A stretch of DNA of 32,092 bases from Candidatus Omnitrophota bacterium. GTDB taxonomy: Bacteria > Omnitrophota > Gorgyraeia > Zapsychrales > Fredricksoniimonadaceae. Both the position numbers and the translations under genes were made by a program. The stretch lies in contig CAIOPG010000017.1 of the NCBI GenBank assembly GCA_903860135.1, forward strand, positions 267,364 through 299,455, in the 5' to 3' direction. Within the stretch, counting starts at the first letter, position 1, and each line of letters starts with the position of its first letter. The notes under the pieces were generated by a model. That model was not told the DNA's origin and searched no databases. It was given only the letters and a program-made list of their open reading frames with translations. Below, piece by piece: positions 1 through 6,980 of this stretch.

Positions 1-1201
1 CTACATCCGACGGGAAACGTGCTTGGGTTGTTTTATCCGCCACCAGCTCAACCCCGACCAGCAGGCCGATGCCGCGCACCTGCCCGATATGTGCATGCGC
101 CTCGAGGGGCTTTAACTTCTTCAACAACCTGGCTCCCAGCCTGGCTGAACGCGCCACAAGCTTTTCTCGCTCAATGATCCGCAGATTGGCCAGGGCAATG
201 GCACAACCAACAGGATGCGCCGAGCATGTATAGCCATGCCACCAGCGCTTGCCGGATTCAACCGTATCGAGCGTGGCCTTGATCTCTTTCGAAACACCAA
301 TGCCACCGAGCGGAAAATAGCCGCTTGTAATGCCCTTGGCAAACTGCACGATATCCGGCTGAACCCCCCAATGTTCGAGCGCAAACCAGCGCCCGGTGCG
401 CCCGAACCCGGTAATAACCTCGTCGCTGATAAAAAGGACATTATAACGGTCGCAGATATGCCTGATGCGCGGGAAATAATCTTCCGGCGGGATCAAAATG
501 CCACCGCCGCCCCCCTGGATCGGCTCGGCAATAAACGCCGCCACCGTATCAGGCCCTTCACGCACGATGAGCTCTTCGAGAAGATCCGCCGCGGCGACAC
601 CGGGCGTCACATCCTTGCGTTTCGTCGTGAAACGGTACGGATTGGGTGATTCAATATGCAAAAAGCCTGGCAGCCTTGGCCCAAAACCCTGCGAGAATTC
701 TTCAACACCCGTCGCTGATGCCGCGCCGACCGTAGAACCGTGATAGCTCAGCTTGCGGGCAATGATCTTCTGTTTTTTCGGCTGGCCTTTGGCATCCCAG
801 TAAAACCGCGCGGTCCGGATGGACGTATCGGTCGCATCAGACCCGCCGAGGGTGAAATAAAATGCCTCGATATTCGGATAAACCAGCTTCTTTAATAATT
901 GGGCCAGCGCGATCGCCGGCTCATTCGTGGCACCGGCATACGCTGTCGCAAACGCCAGCTTCTTCAACTGTCCCGCCCCTGCCGCCACAAGCTCCTTACG
1001 GCCATGACCGAGGTAAACATTCCACATGCTGCTCAACCCGTCGATGTACGACTTGCCCTCAATATTCTTCAGCGTCACACCCTTGCCAGCGACCCAAACC
1101 TGCGGATCCTGGTGGTCACTGGGGTGATGCTGGGGATGGATCAGGTGATGATGATCACGCTGAACCAGCGCCGGTTTTCCATTAGCTGATCCACGGCTCA
1201 T
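1..1201 (-). CDS. Class III PLP-dependent aminotransferase (partial, C-terminus beyond window edge)
   Basis: About 400 residues are visible and the reading frame runs off the left edge. It is an omega-amine/amino acid:2-oxo acid transaminase of fold type I. The PLP lysine is K289 in the motif QFAKGITSG, the cofactor-binding aspartate lies in ISDEVITGFGRTG, and SYHGST and EPIQGGGG also match class III enzymes. The overall pattern (GLSSMWNVYLGHGRKEL, RTARFYWDAKGQPKKQ) is closest to SpuC-like omega-amino acid-pyruvate transaminases. The start ATG at 1201 follows AAAGAAAGGA. The N-terminus is rich in histidine (RDHHHLIHPQHH). It lies downstream of an APC permease on the same strand, which suggests uptake and transamination of the same amine or amino acid. 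The true substrate cannot be read from the sequence. Confidence 0.9.
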   Translation of the reverse strand, partial: MSRGSANGKPALVQRDHHHLIHPQHHPSDHQDPQVWVAGKGVTLKNIEGKSYIDGLSSMWNVYLGHGRKELVAAGAGQLKKLAFATAYAGATNEPAIALAQLLKKLVYPNIEAFYFTLGGSDATDTSIRTARFYWDAKGQPKKQKIIARKLSYHGSTVGAASATGVEEFSQGFGPRLPGFLHIESPNPYRFTTKRKDVTPGVAAADLLEELIVREGPDTVAAFIAEPIQGGGGGILIPPEDYFPRIRHICDRYNVLFISDEVITGFGRTGRWFALEHWGVQPDIVQFAKGITSGYFPLGGIGVSKEIKATLDTVESGKRWWHGYTCSAHPVGCAIALANLRIIEREKLVARSARLGARLLKKLKPLEAHAHIGQVRGIGLLVGVELVADKTTQARFPSDV

Positions 1202-1251
1202 ATAATTCCTTTCTTTACGTATTTCGTATTTCCAACCTGCAAAACTAGCCC

Positions 1252-1281
1252 CCCTCCCCCGCGCCTTGTGCGTGGGGAGGG
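1252..1281. other. GC-rich inverted repeat between permease and aminotransferase
   Basis: Arms CCCTCCCC (1252-1259) and GGGGAGGG (1274-1281) are perfectly complementary across a 14-nt loop. No proper U-tract follows on the minus strand, so this may be an mRNA-processing or stabilising hairpin inside a permease-aminotransferase operon rather than a full terminator. Confidence 0.4.
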
Positions 1282-1298
1282 CGAGGAGGGGGAATGCG

Positions 1299-2741
1299 TT
1301 ATTTATTAAAACGCGCATTGATCGCCAGCGAATCCTGACGGATATCCTCAACAACATGCGGGCTGAATTTATGGATAAGCGCGATCCAGGCCACACCCGC
1401 CAGCCATATACCCAGAAAGATATACGGCAGTAGATTGTACGGTGCCGGCGGCACAGGGTAAATATTCCCCAGGATCGCCAGGCCCAGCGCGACAACGGCC
1501 ACCGCCGATGTCAGCACATGCTGGATCTTCAATTCACCACGCTGTTTGAGATAAACCGGTGCCGCGATCGAGATGATGATGTACGTCACAATGAACCCAA
1601 GGGTGGCAATGGTACCGACCCAGCCGTAAATATCAAAATCACCCACCCCGCGCACGGACAGGAACGCTGCCGGAATGAACGCCAGTAACGACGCAATGGT
1701 GATGGCAATATGCGGCGTTTCATTACGGTGATGCGCATCGCCGGTAGACGCATGGAAAATACCATGGCGGCCCATCAGGAAAAGGACCCGCGCGCCGGCG
1801 TTGATGCTCGCCAGGACACAGGCAAAGAAACTGATGACCGCGCCGATATCGATGAAAAGCCCGATCGCAGAAAGCCCGGCCCTATCTGCCAATACATTGA
1901 GCGGCGCCGTGCTCTTGTCGAGCGTTTCTGTGTGCCCCTGAAACCCTACGACCTGCGCATACGAGGAAACCACGAACAATGCCCCGACGATCAAGGCACT
2001 GCGCACGATCGCCTTGGGAATACTGCGCAACGGTTCCTTGGCTTCTGAACCAAGTGTGGCCGCGCTCTCAAACCCCGCGAAACTGAAAATCGCCAACACA
2101 AGCCCGCCGCGCAACGCATCCAGCGTCGTGCCTTTTAAGGTCAGCTGATCCCAGTCAAGATTAAACCCATGACGGTACAAGGTCACCCCGACCAATAAAA
2201 GAATCAAGGACACCGATGCAAATTCGAGCGCCAGAGACAGCCGTGCTGAAAGCTTGATGTCCTTATACGCCACATACCACGCGCCGAACACGCTTACGCC
2301 GATCAACAATACCGCCGGCACCTTAAACCCGAATAAACTCGACAGAAAAACATTCGCGTAATTCGAGAATCCGGTTGTCACCGCCGCAGCGCAACCGATA
2401 TACGCAATGAGCAGCGCCCATCCTGTCACCGCCCCCCAGAACGGCCCCAAGCCGGTAATGATATAAGAGTAGAACGATCCCGGTGATGCCGAACGCCGCG
2501 CAAACTGATTGATGCTCGACGCTACCAGCAAAATGCTGATAGTGGCGATCAGATACGCCAACCATGTGCCCGCGCCCGATACCGCAAAGACCAGCGGGAT
2601 AACAACCGTGGGCGTAGCCGTGGGCGCAATGTTAGCGATCGACTGCCCCAGCGTCTCGAGCGGGCTCAGGGCGGCAGACTTTAATCCGTAAGAATGTCCT
2701 CCGCGATTCACTGCCTGTTGCGATTTCGATGTTGTACTCAT
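1299..2741 (-). CDS. APC-superfamily amino acid/amine permease
   Basis: 480 residues, the normal length for a 12-helix amino acid-polyamine-organocation transporter of the inner membrane. The first helix carries the APC-type unwound segment region (SIANIAPTATPTVVIPLVFAVSGAGTWLAYLIA). Helix 6 contains the conserved FAGFESAATLGSEAKEPLRSIPKAI motif, and about 12 hydrophobic segments follow in order. The start ATG at 2741 has a strong purine-rich site (GGAAAGGAAAAGG) directly upstream. The gene is preceded by its own promoter, leader ORF and terminator (separate entries) and followed about 100 nt later by a class III aminotransferase. The pair probably imports and transaminates one compound, such as putrescine, GABA or beta-alanine. 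Substrate assignment is inference. Confidence 0.92.
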   Translation of the reverse strand: MSTTSKSQQAVNRGGHSYGLKSAALSPLETLGQSIANIAPTATPTVVIPLVFAVSGAGTWLAYLIATISILLVASSINQFARRSASPGSFYSYIITGLGPFWGAVTGWALLIAYIGCAAAVTTGFSNYANVFLSSLFGFKVPAVLLIGVSVFGAWYVAYKDIKLSARLSLALEFASVSLILLLVGVTLYRHGFNLDWDQLTLKGTTLDALRGGLVLAIFSFAGFESAATLGSEAKEPLRSIPKAIVRSALIVGALFVVSSYAQVVGFQGHTETLDKSTAPLNVLADRAGLSAIGLFIDIGAVISFFACVLASINAGARVLFLMGRHGIFHASTGDAHHRNETPHIAITIASLLAFIPAAFLSVRGVGDFDIYGWVGTIATLGFIVTYIIISIAAPVYLKQRGELKIQHVLTSAVAVVALGLAILGNIYPVPPAPYNLLPYIFLGIWLAGVAWIALIHKFSPHVVEDIRQDSLAINARFNK

Positions 2742-2771
2742 ACCTTTTCCTTTCCTCGTTGTGTTAGTAAA

Positions 2772-2819
2772 ATAAAAAAGCCCAAAACACCCCCGGCCTT
2801 CCGGGAATATTTTGGGCTT
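2772..2819 (-). terminator. Strong intrinsic terminator in the permease 5' leader (attenuator candidate)
   Basis: On the minus strand, AAGCCCAAAA (2819-2810) pairs perfectly with TTTTGGGCTT (2787-2778), with a nested CCCGG/CCGGG inner helix, followed by a T-rich run (TTTTTTATTTTAC). It ends only about 30 nt before the permease start and lies downstream of the permease promoter. It would therefore stop transcription before the gene unless antitermination occurs. Confidence 0.85.
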
Positions 2820-2844
2820 CCAGATGTCTGGCAGTCCGTTTATC

Positions 2845-2865
2845 CTATACGCTTAAAACCTTCAT
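2845..2865 (-). CDS. Six-codon mini-ORF coupled to the leader peptide
   Basis: ATG overlaps the TGA of the leader ORF (TGATG) and encodes MKVLSV before TAG. It may be translationally coupled to the leader ORF, or a chance reading. It repeats the ATGAAGGTT start of the leader ORF. Small size makes this tentative. Confidence 0.25.
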   Translation of the reverse strand: MKVLSV

Positions 2866-2912
2866 CACATCAATAATTTATCTACCGCATCATCTCCAGC
2901 AACAACCTTCAT
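2865..2912 (-). CDS. Leader peptide MKVVAGDDAVDKLLM upstream of the permease
   Basis: A 15-codon ORF starts at ATG 2912 with AAGGA about 9 nt upstream and ends with TGA. It lies between the permease promoter and the intrinsic terminator, the classic layout of a translational attenuator. The peptide is acidic (GDD) with no run of one regulatory amino acid, so ordinary his/trp-type codon-starvation control is not obvious. Nascent-peptide sensing or simple coupling are alternatives. Chance cannot be excluded at this size, but the ribosome site and placement support it. Confidence 0.5.
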   Translation of the reverse strand: MKVVAGDDAVDKLLM

Positions 2913-2965
2913 GACCGTTTTCCTTGAGGAATAACTAATCACTACTATCCCTCTAGAGATAATTA

Positions 2966-2993
2966 ACTATACCATGACAGAAAGAATTGTCAA
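2966..2993 (-). promoter_or_regulatory. Sigma-70-type promoter of the permease leader
   Basis: TTGACA (2993-2988), a 16-nt spacer and TATAGT (2971-2966) on the minus strand. Transcription would begin near 2959, giving a leader of about 220 nt before the permease ATG. Confidence 0.75.
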
Positions 2994-3079
2994 GTGTCTT
3001 TTTTGTCTGTTCATGCCTTCAGCCTATTCACTTATATACAGGAAAAAACGGATCGCCCAGGGCGCTTCATGCCCGCGCG

Positions 3080-3286
3080 TTATAGACGAAAATCGGAACC
3101 AGCTGTTGGGGGCTTAAAAGGGCGTTGGGAAGGAAATAATCGGGCGGCGCTTTCACAAAACTGGCAATATTCATCAAGGGTCATGCGCCGGGATTCCTGG
3201 ATCTGCCGCAAGCGGCGAAAACTTCCCCGGCGTTCAGTGCTGGCCGCATCCGCAAGCATCTCTTCTTTATCTTGCGCACTAAGCAT
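3080..3286 (-). CDS. Small conserved-looking protein of unknown function
   Basis: 68 residues from ATG 3286, preceded by GGGGA five bases upstream. In-frame longer starts at ATG 3298 and GTG 3337 have weaker sites. The composition is protein-like: a charged helical N-half (DKEEMLADAASTERRGSFRRL), then TLDEYCQFCESAARLFP and a C-terminal GSDFRL. I recall similar small proteins with an SxERRxxFRxxR...DEYxxFL pattern in Omnitrophota, some next to nucleotidyltransferase genes, but no such partner is visible here. There is no signal peptide or membrane helix. Function unknown. It is encoded upstream of the permease leader promoter on the same strand, with its own unidentified promoter. Confidence 0.6.
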   Translation of the reverse strand: MLSAQDKEEMLADAASTERRGSFRRLRQIQESRRMTLDEYCQFCESAARLFPSQRPFKPPTAGSDFRL

Positions 3287-3388
3287 GGATCCCCGCATAC
3301 CGCACACCAACTGCCGTGAACTTTTCAGATATAGCACGTAATAAGCCGCTTAAGTCGAGCATAGGATGAAATTATATCATACAGATTA

Positions 3389-3410
3389 GAAAATAGCGTG
3401 TCCCGATTGC
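3389..3410. repeat. Partial copy of the 3.65-kb palindrome arm
   Basis: The segment AAAATAGCGTGTCCCGATTG repeats one arm of the palindrome at 3647-3693 with one or two changes and also shares the following GATTGCTC with the sequence just after that palindrome. It appears to be a single half-element, as seen for degenerate REP-type repeats. Confidence 0.5.
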
Positions 3411-3417
3411 TCCAGCA

Positions 3418-3588
3418 TTAACCACGGATCAGGCAAAAAACCATATAGATGAAAAGAATCAAATAACCCACTCCCGCAAATACAGGATTCAATCTTTTCT
3501 TAAAACAAGCACAATAAACTATCACGGCGGCTATCGTTAAAACTATCATGTCTACCATGAAGACTACCGGGAATTTATCCATCATCAT
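3418..3588 (-). CDS. Small two-helix membrane protein, unknown function
   Basis: 56 residues from ATG 3588; two further in-frame ATGs follow at once (3585, 3582). A good GGAGG lies 4-10 nt upstream of this ATG cluster, which argues against the longer start at 3609 inside the ribosome site. Two hydrophobic segments are visible: FPVVFMVDMIVLTIAAVIVY, and another near the C-terminus (VFAGVGYLILFIYMVFCLI). They are separated by the short basic loop CFKKRLNP, so a hairpin membrane peptide with a cytoplasmic or periplasmic basic turn is likely. No family is recognised. It lies between a partial and a full copy of the same palindromic repeat. Confidence 0.55.
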   Translation of the reverse strand: MMMDKFPVVFMVDMIVLTIAAVIVYCACFKKRLNPVFAGVGYLILFIYMVFCLIRG

Positions 3589-3646
3589 TAAACCTCCATG
3601 CCGCCCCACGCTGGTGCGGGGGCAGATATATTATTAGGCAAATAAG

Positions 3647-3693
3647 ATCGGGACACACTATTTCGCGCAAATAAGAAAATAGTGTGTCCCGAT
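3647..3693. repeat. REP-like palindrome A (17-bp perfect arms)
   Basis: ATCGGGACACACTATTT (3647-3663) is matched by its exact reverse complement at 3677-3693 across a 13-nt spacer. The GGGACAC core is shared with palindrome B at 4346-4392. Such elements resemble REP/BIME-type sequences mobilised by Y1-tyrosine (RAYT) transposases. No such transposase gene is in this window. Confidence 0.75.
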
Positions 3694-3720
3694 TTCCGAT
3701 TGCTCGTCCATCAAAAAATC

Positions 3721-4233
3721 TTAACTTCTACTGTCCAACTTCTTAACTTTGGCAAGACCAATTTGCTTCTTAATTGATTCATACTCAGCTTTATTTACAA
3801 ACTTCGTTTGTAAAACTTTTCCATCCCGATCTAACTTACTAATAATGTAATTAGACTCTAATTTCGCAACAACAAGTTTCGGATCAATTAATGGCGTACC
3901 TTCTACGACGTACGAAGATTGACCAAAAATATAGGGAATATACCAACATTTTGAAGTAATAACACCATCAAGTAAAGCAACGGCACCAGGCACACTCTGA
4001 ATAGCCTTGTCAATCGCCTGTTTAATATTCGGCGTCCCCGTCGGGATAATGATAATAATATTGACTTGATCTTCGCCCGTGACCCTCACTGCCCCTCTTT
4101 TAAAATCAGCCCCTCGTGATAAATCAATATTCTTGGTAGAAATAATAGTAAAATCCACCAATCGAACAGCACACCCTGATACAGAAAGAAGCATCAACGC
4201 CACGACTGTCAAAGACCCTACTTTTTTAATCAC
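3721..4233 (-). CDS. Predicted lipoprotein of unknown function
   Basis: 170 residues starting at GTG 4233 with AGGGGG about 7 nt upstream. A type II signal peptide is clear: basic MIKK, hydrophobic SLTVVALMLL and lipobox VSGC, so the mature protein begins at C21 and is probably anchored in the outer membrane or facing the periplasm. The mature part (VRLVDFTIISTKNIDLS, then VNIIIIIPTGTPNIKQAIDKAIQ, later QSSYVVEGTPLIDP) resembles small bacterial lipoproteins I recall only as uncharacterised. The codon use is AT-rich compared with the sulfur genes next door. The gene sits alone between two palindromic repeats, so acquisition or a position-neutral spacer region is possible. Confidence 0.8.
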   Translation of the reverse strand: MIKKVGSLTVVALMLLSVSGCAVRLVDFTIISTKNIDLSRGADFKRGAVRVTGEDQVNIIIIIPTGTPNIKQAIDKAIQSVPGAVALLDGVITSKCWYIPYIFGQSSYVVEGTPLIDPKLVVAKLESNYIISKLDRDGKVLQTKFVNKAEYESIKKQIGLAKVKKLDSRS

Positions 4234-4345
4234 ACAACACCCCCTTTTTTATTAATAAATACATAAAAACCATATTCTTCCAATAACTCTACGCAGTTTA
4301 GCACAATACATAGAATAAATACAAAACACAAAATTCTTAAAAGGC

Positions 4346-4392
4346 CGGGGACACGTACCAAATACAAAGGGCGTATTTGGTACATGTCCCCG
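4346..4392. repeat. REP-like palindrome B (20-bp arms, one mismatch)
   Basis: The 20-nt left arm (4346-4365, beginning CGGGGACACGTACC) pairs with 4373-4392 with a single mismatch around the 7-nt loop AAAGGGC. It begins 19 nt downstream of the metC stop codon, so it may also act as a 3' hairpin for the met operon, although no long U-tract follows. Confidence 0.75.
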
Positions 4393-4410
4393 CACTATTT
4401 TCGACATTAT

Positions 4411-5559
4411 CTAGCCCAGCGCCTGCTTGAGGTCATTAAGGATGTCCCTGGGATCTTCGAGGCCGGTGGAGAGGCGGAGGAGGCCGGGGGTGATGCCGCG
4501 GGCGTGGCGTTCTTCGGGGGGCATGGCGGCGTGGGACATGCGGGCGGGATAGGAAAGGATGCTTTCAACACCGCCGAGGCTGACGCCGGGAAAACAGAGT
4601 TTGACACCGGCGAGCGTGCGCAGGGCGGCAGGGGCGTCTTTTAATTCAAAGGACAGTACGGCGCCGGGGCCGGAGCTCTGGCGTTCATGGAGCGTGCGGC
4701 TCGGATGATCTTTAAGGCCTGGATAATGGACTTTGACGACCTGCGGCCAAGTGATTAATGCCTCGGCAACGGTCTGGGCGGTGCGCTGTTGGGCTTCCAT
4801 GCGTACGGCAAGCGTCCGTAGGCCGCGCAAGGTGATCCATGAATCCTGGGGGCCAAGGATCGAACCCACCGAATTCTGCACGGCTTTCATGCGCCGGCCA
4901 AGTTCTGCGGTGCGCGTCACGCCAAGCCCCGCAATTACGTCGCTGTGCCCGCCGATAAATTTCGTGGCGCTGTGCAGGACAATATCAAAGCCATGCGCGA
5001 TAGGGCGCTGTAAAAAAGGTGTCGGGAACGTATTGTCAATGATCGTCAGAAGATCATGCCGGCGCGCGATCGCCACCACCGCGTCAAGGTCCGTGATCTT
5101 AAGGAGTGGATTCGACGGGGTCTCGACAAAGATCGCCCGGGTGTTGGGCAATACAGCTTGGTCGATGCGCTCGGGATACGTCATATCCACAAAGGTCGTT
5201 GCCAGGCCCCACTGCTTCAGGAGGCTCGTCAATATCCGGTACGTTCCGCCGTAAACATCCTCAGGCGCGATCACATGGTCGCCGGCCTTGAGCATGAAGA
5301 ACGCCGCCGATATCGCGGCCATGCCCGACGCAAAGGCAAAACCATGGGTGCCCCCCTCAAGTTCAGCGATCGACTTTTCGAGCGCCTCACGGGTCGGGTT
5401 GCCACTGCGGCTGTAATCATAGGCACCCGGATGATCTGGGTCGGGCTGGGCAAAGGTCGACGCCTGATAAATGGGCACGCTCGAGGCGCCGGTGAACGGG
5501 TCGCGATCCTGCCCGGAATGGACGAGGCGTGACGTGAATTCAAGGTCTTTGTGACTCAT
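4411..5559 (-). CDS. metC: Cystathionine beta-lyase-type PLP enzyme (MetC-like)
   Basis: 382 residues, the usual length for the Cys/Met metabolism PLP-dependent family (fold type I, cytoplasmic). The PLP lysine is K200 in LHSATKFIGGHSDV. YDYSRSGNPTREALE supplies the substrate/phosphate tyrosine and arginine, and IDNTFPTPFLQRP the cofactor aspartate. The C-terminal LGGVESILSYPARMSHAAMP closely matches my memory of B. subtilis MetC, which converts cystathionine to homocysteine, pyruvate and ammonia. Start and stop overlap the upstream metI by one base (TAATG), so the two are translationally coupled, with GGAG 8 nt before the ATG. Cystathionine gamma-lyase or a sulfhydrylase activity remains possible, since this family is hard to split by sequence. 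Confidence 0.88.
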   Translation of the reverse strand: MSHKDLEFTSRLVHSGQDRDPFTGASSVPIYQASTFAQPDPDHPGAYDYSRSGNPTREALEKSIAELEGGTHGFAFASGMAAISAAFFMLKAGDHVIAPEDVYGGTYRILTSLLKQWGLATTFVDMTYPERIDQAVLPNTRAIFVETPSNPLLKITDLDAVVAIARRHDLLTIIDNTFPTPFLQRPIAHGFDIVLHSATKFIGGHSDVIAGLGVTRTAELGRRMKAVQNSVGSILGPQDSWITLRGLRTLAVRMEAQQRTAQTVAEALITWPQVVKVHYPGLKDHPSRTLHERQSSGPGAVLSFELKDAPAALRTLAGVKLCFPGVSLGGVESILSYPARMSHAAMPPEERHARGITPGLLRLSTGLEDPRDILNDLKQALG

Positions 5560-6728
5560 TATGCCTGCTCCAATGCCTGTTGAAGGTCCGCGATCAGATC
5601 ATCCGCGTCCTCAATACCGATAGAAAGCCTGAAAAGCCGGTCGCTGATGCCAAGCTTCAGGCGCTGGGCCGGGTCAATGTCCGCGTGCGTCTGCACCGAC
5701 GGGTATGTGATCAGCGATTCCACACCACCCAGGCTTTCGGCGAAAATGAACACCCGGACACGCGACAGGACGTCCTCAACCGAAACACCGTCGGCGACTT
5801 CAAACGAAATGATCCCGCCGAACCCCTTGCCGATCGCCACTAGGCGCGCGTGCCCCGGATGCGCACTCAAGCCCGGATAATGCACCGCTTTAACCCGAGG
5901 ATTCTTCACCAGCCAGGCCGCCACACGCAGGGCATTCTGCTCCTGACGATGCAAGCGAAGCGACAAGGTCTTTAAACCGCGCAACACCAGCCAGGCATCG
6001 TGCGGCCCCAGCACCGCCCCAACCGCATTCTGCAAGAACGCCAATTTTTCAGCCAGTGCATGATCCTTAACCATCACTGCCCCGGCCAATACATCATTGT
6101 GCCCGCCGAGATATTTCGTGGCACTGTAGACCGTGATGTCCGCACCAAAATCAAAAGGCTTTAAAAAAAGCGGCGTAAGAAATGTATTATCGACGATGAA
6201 CGTCCAGCCCTGCGCCTTGGCCAGCGCCCCCAGCGCTGGAAGATCAGCCACGCGCAACATGGGATTGGTCAGGGATTCCACAAAAAGCCCTTTGACCGAC
6301 GGATTGACCGCCGCACGCACCGCATGGATATCCGATGTATCAACAGGGATGACCTTGATCCCGTGAGGCGCGATCACTTTCTCAAACAGCCGATGCGTTC
6401 CGCCATAAAGATCTTCGGTAACAATGACGCTGTCGCCGGGGGAAAAAAGCCGGAATACCGTATCAATGGCCGCCAGGCCTGATGCAAAAGCAAACCCGCG
6501 CACCCCGCCCTCGAGCCGCGCAAGCGTTTCTTCAAGGACAAGCCGCGTGGGATTCGACGAGCGGGAATAATCAAACCCCGTGCTCTTCCCCAGCTGTGGA
6601 TGCCCGAACGTCGCCGTCTGATAAATAGGCACCGCCACCGCGCCTGTACGCTCATCCCAATCAGACCCCGCCTGGGCAAGGAATGTTTCAACCGCCAATT
6701 TCTGATCTTTTAAGTTTCGTTTAGGCAT
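5559..6728 (-). CDS. metI: Cystathionine gamma-synthase / O-acetylhomoserine sulfhydrylase-type PLP enzyme (MetI-like)
   Basis: 389 residues. The PLP lysine is K205 in YSATKYLGGHND. FDYSRSSNPTR, EDLYGGTHRLFE, IVDNTFLTPLFLKP and ESLGGVESLITYPSVQTH follow the family order and resemble B. subtilis MetI. MetI can join O-acylhomoserine either to cysteine, giving cystathionine, or directly to sulfide, giving homocysteine. It lies upstream of and overlaps the metC-like gene, as in the B. subtilis metI-metC operon, and follows the sulfite reductase gene after a 250-bp foldback-rich gap. In this island, which has no cysteine synthase gene, direct use of sulfide is the simplest role. No SAM riboswitch was recognised upstream. 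Confidence 0.87.
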   Translation of the reverse strand: MPKRNLKDQKLAVETFLAQAGSDWDERTGAVAVPIYQTATFGHPQLGKSTGFDYSRSSNPTRLVLEETLARLEGGVRGFAFASGLAAIDTVFRLFSPGDSVIVTEDLYGGTHRLFEKVIAPHGIKVIPVDTSDIHAVRAAVNPSVKGLFVESLTNPMLRVADLPALGALAKAQGWTFIVDNTFLTPLFLKPFDFGADITVYSATKYLGGHNDVLAGAVMVKDHALAEKLAFLQNAVGAVLGPHDAWLVLRGLKTLSLRLHRQEQNALRVAAWLVKNPRVKAVHYPGLSAHPGHARLVAIGKGFGGIISFEVADGVSVEDVLSRVRVFIFAESLGGVESLITYPSVQTHADIDPAQRLKLGISDRLFRLSIGIEDADDLIADLQQALEQA

Positions 6729-6767
6729 CGTGTTCTTAACTCTTTCTATAATGTAGATGCTTCAGCT

Positions 6768-6930
6768 TTGATACACGTACGTGACAGAAGCTGGAGGCAT
6801 GCCTCGGATGCGAGTTCAGAAACCAAGCTTTCCTTAAAACCTTTCAAGAAAAAGCTGTTTCTGCTGTCTGAGCAGACAGGCATGCCGCAAGCTTCCATAG
6901 TTACATGTACAACTTATGGAAGTTTAGCGC
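6768..6930. repeat. Long imperfect foldback between sulfite reductase and metI
   Basis: The 252-bp gap without a gene holds an imperfect inverted repeat with arms of about 70-80 nt around a centre near 6842. Matching blocks (left arm read forward, right arm as reverse complement) include AGAAGCT, GGCATGCCT, CAGAAAC and AGCTTT. Nested perfect palindromes are CACGTACGTG (6774-6783), GAGGCATGCCTC (6794-6805), CTGTCTG/CAGACAG (6864-6879) and CTTCCATA/TATGGAAG (6892-6922). It could be a MITE-like foldback, a bidirectional terminator or a structured mRNA leader of metI. Confidence 0.6.
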
Positions 6931-6980
6931 ATGCTATTTTTCCTTATCAATCATAACTTCAACAGAACGTTTTGCCAAAA

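Noticed and set aside
1252-1281. Rho-independent terminator between permease and aminotransferase
   Set aside because: The hairpin is strong but no adequate T-run follows on the minus strand, so it is listed only as an inverted repeat.
2845-2993. Known riboswitch or T-box upstream of the permease
   Set aside because: No T-box AGGGTGGNACC sequence or recognisable lysine, glycine, guanidine or SAM aptamer core was found; only a leader ORF and terminator can be supported.
4384-5532. Plus-strand open frames across metC
   Set aside because: They mirror the PLP enzyme codons and give Gly/Arg-rich, domain-less products.
6729-6980. SAM (S-box) riboswitch controlling metI-metC
   Set aside because: In B. 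subtilis this gene pair has one, but the gap here lacks the S-box core motifs and instead is a foldback.
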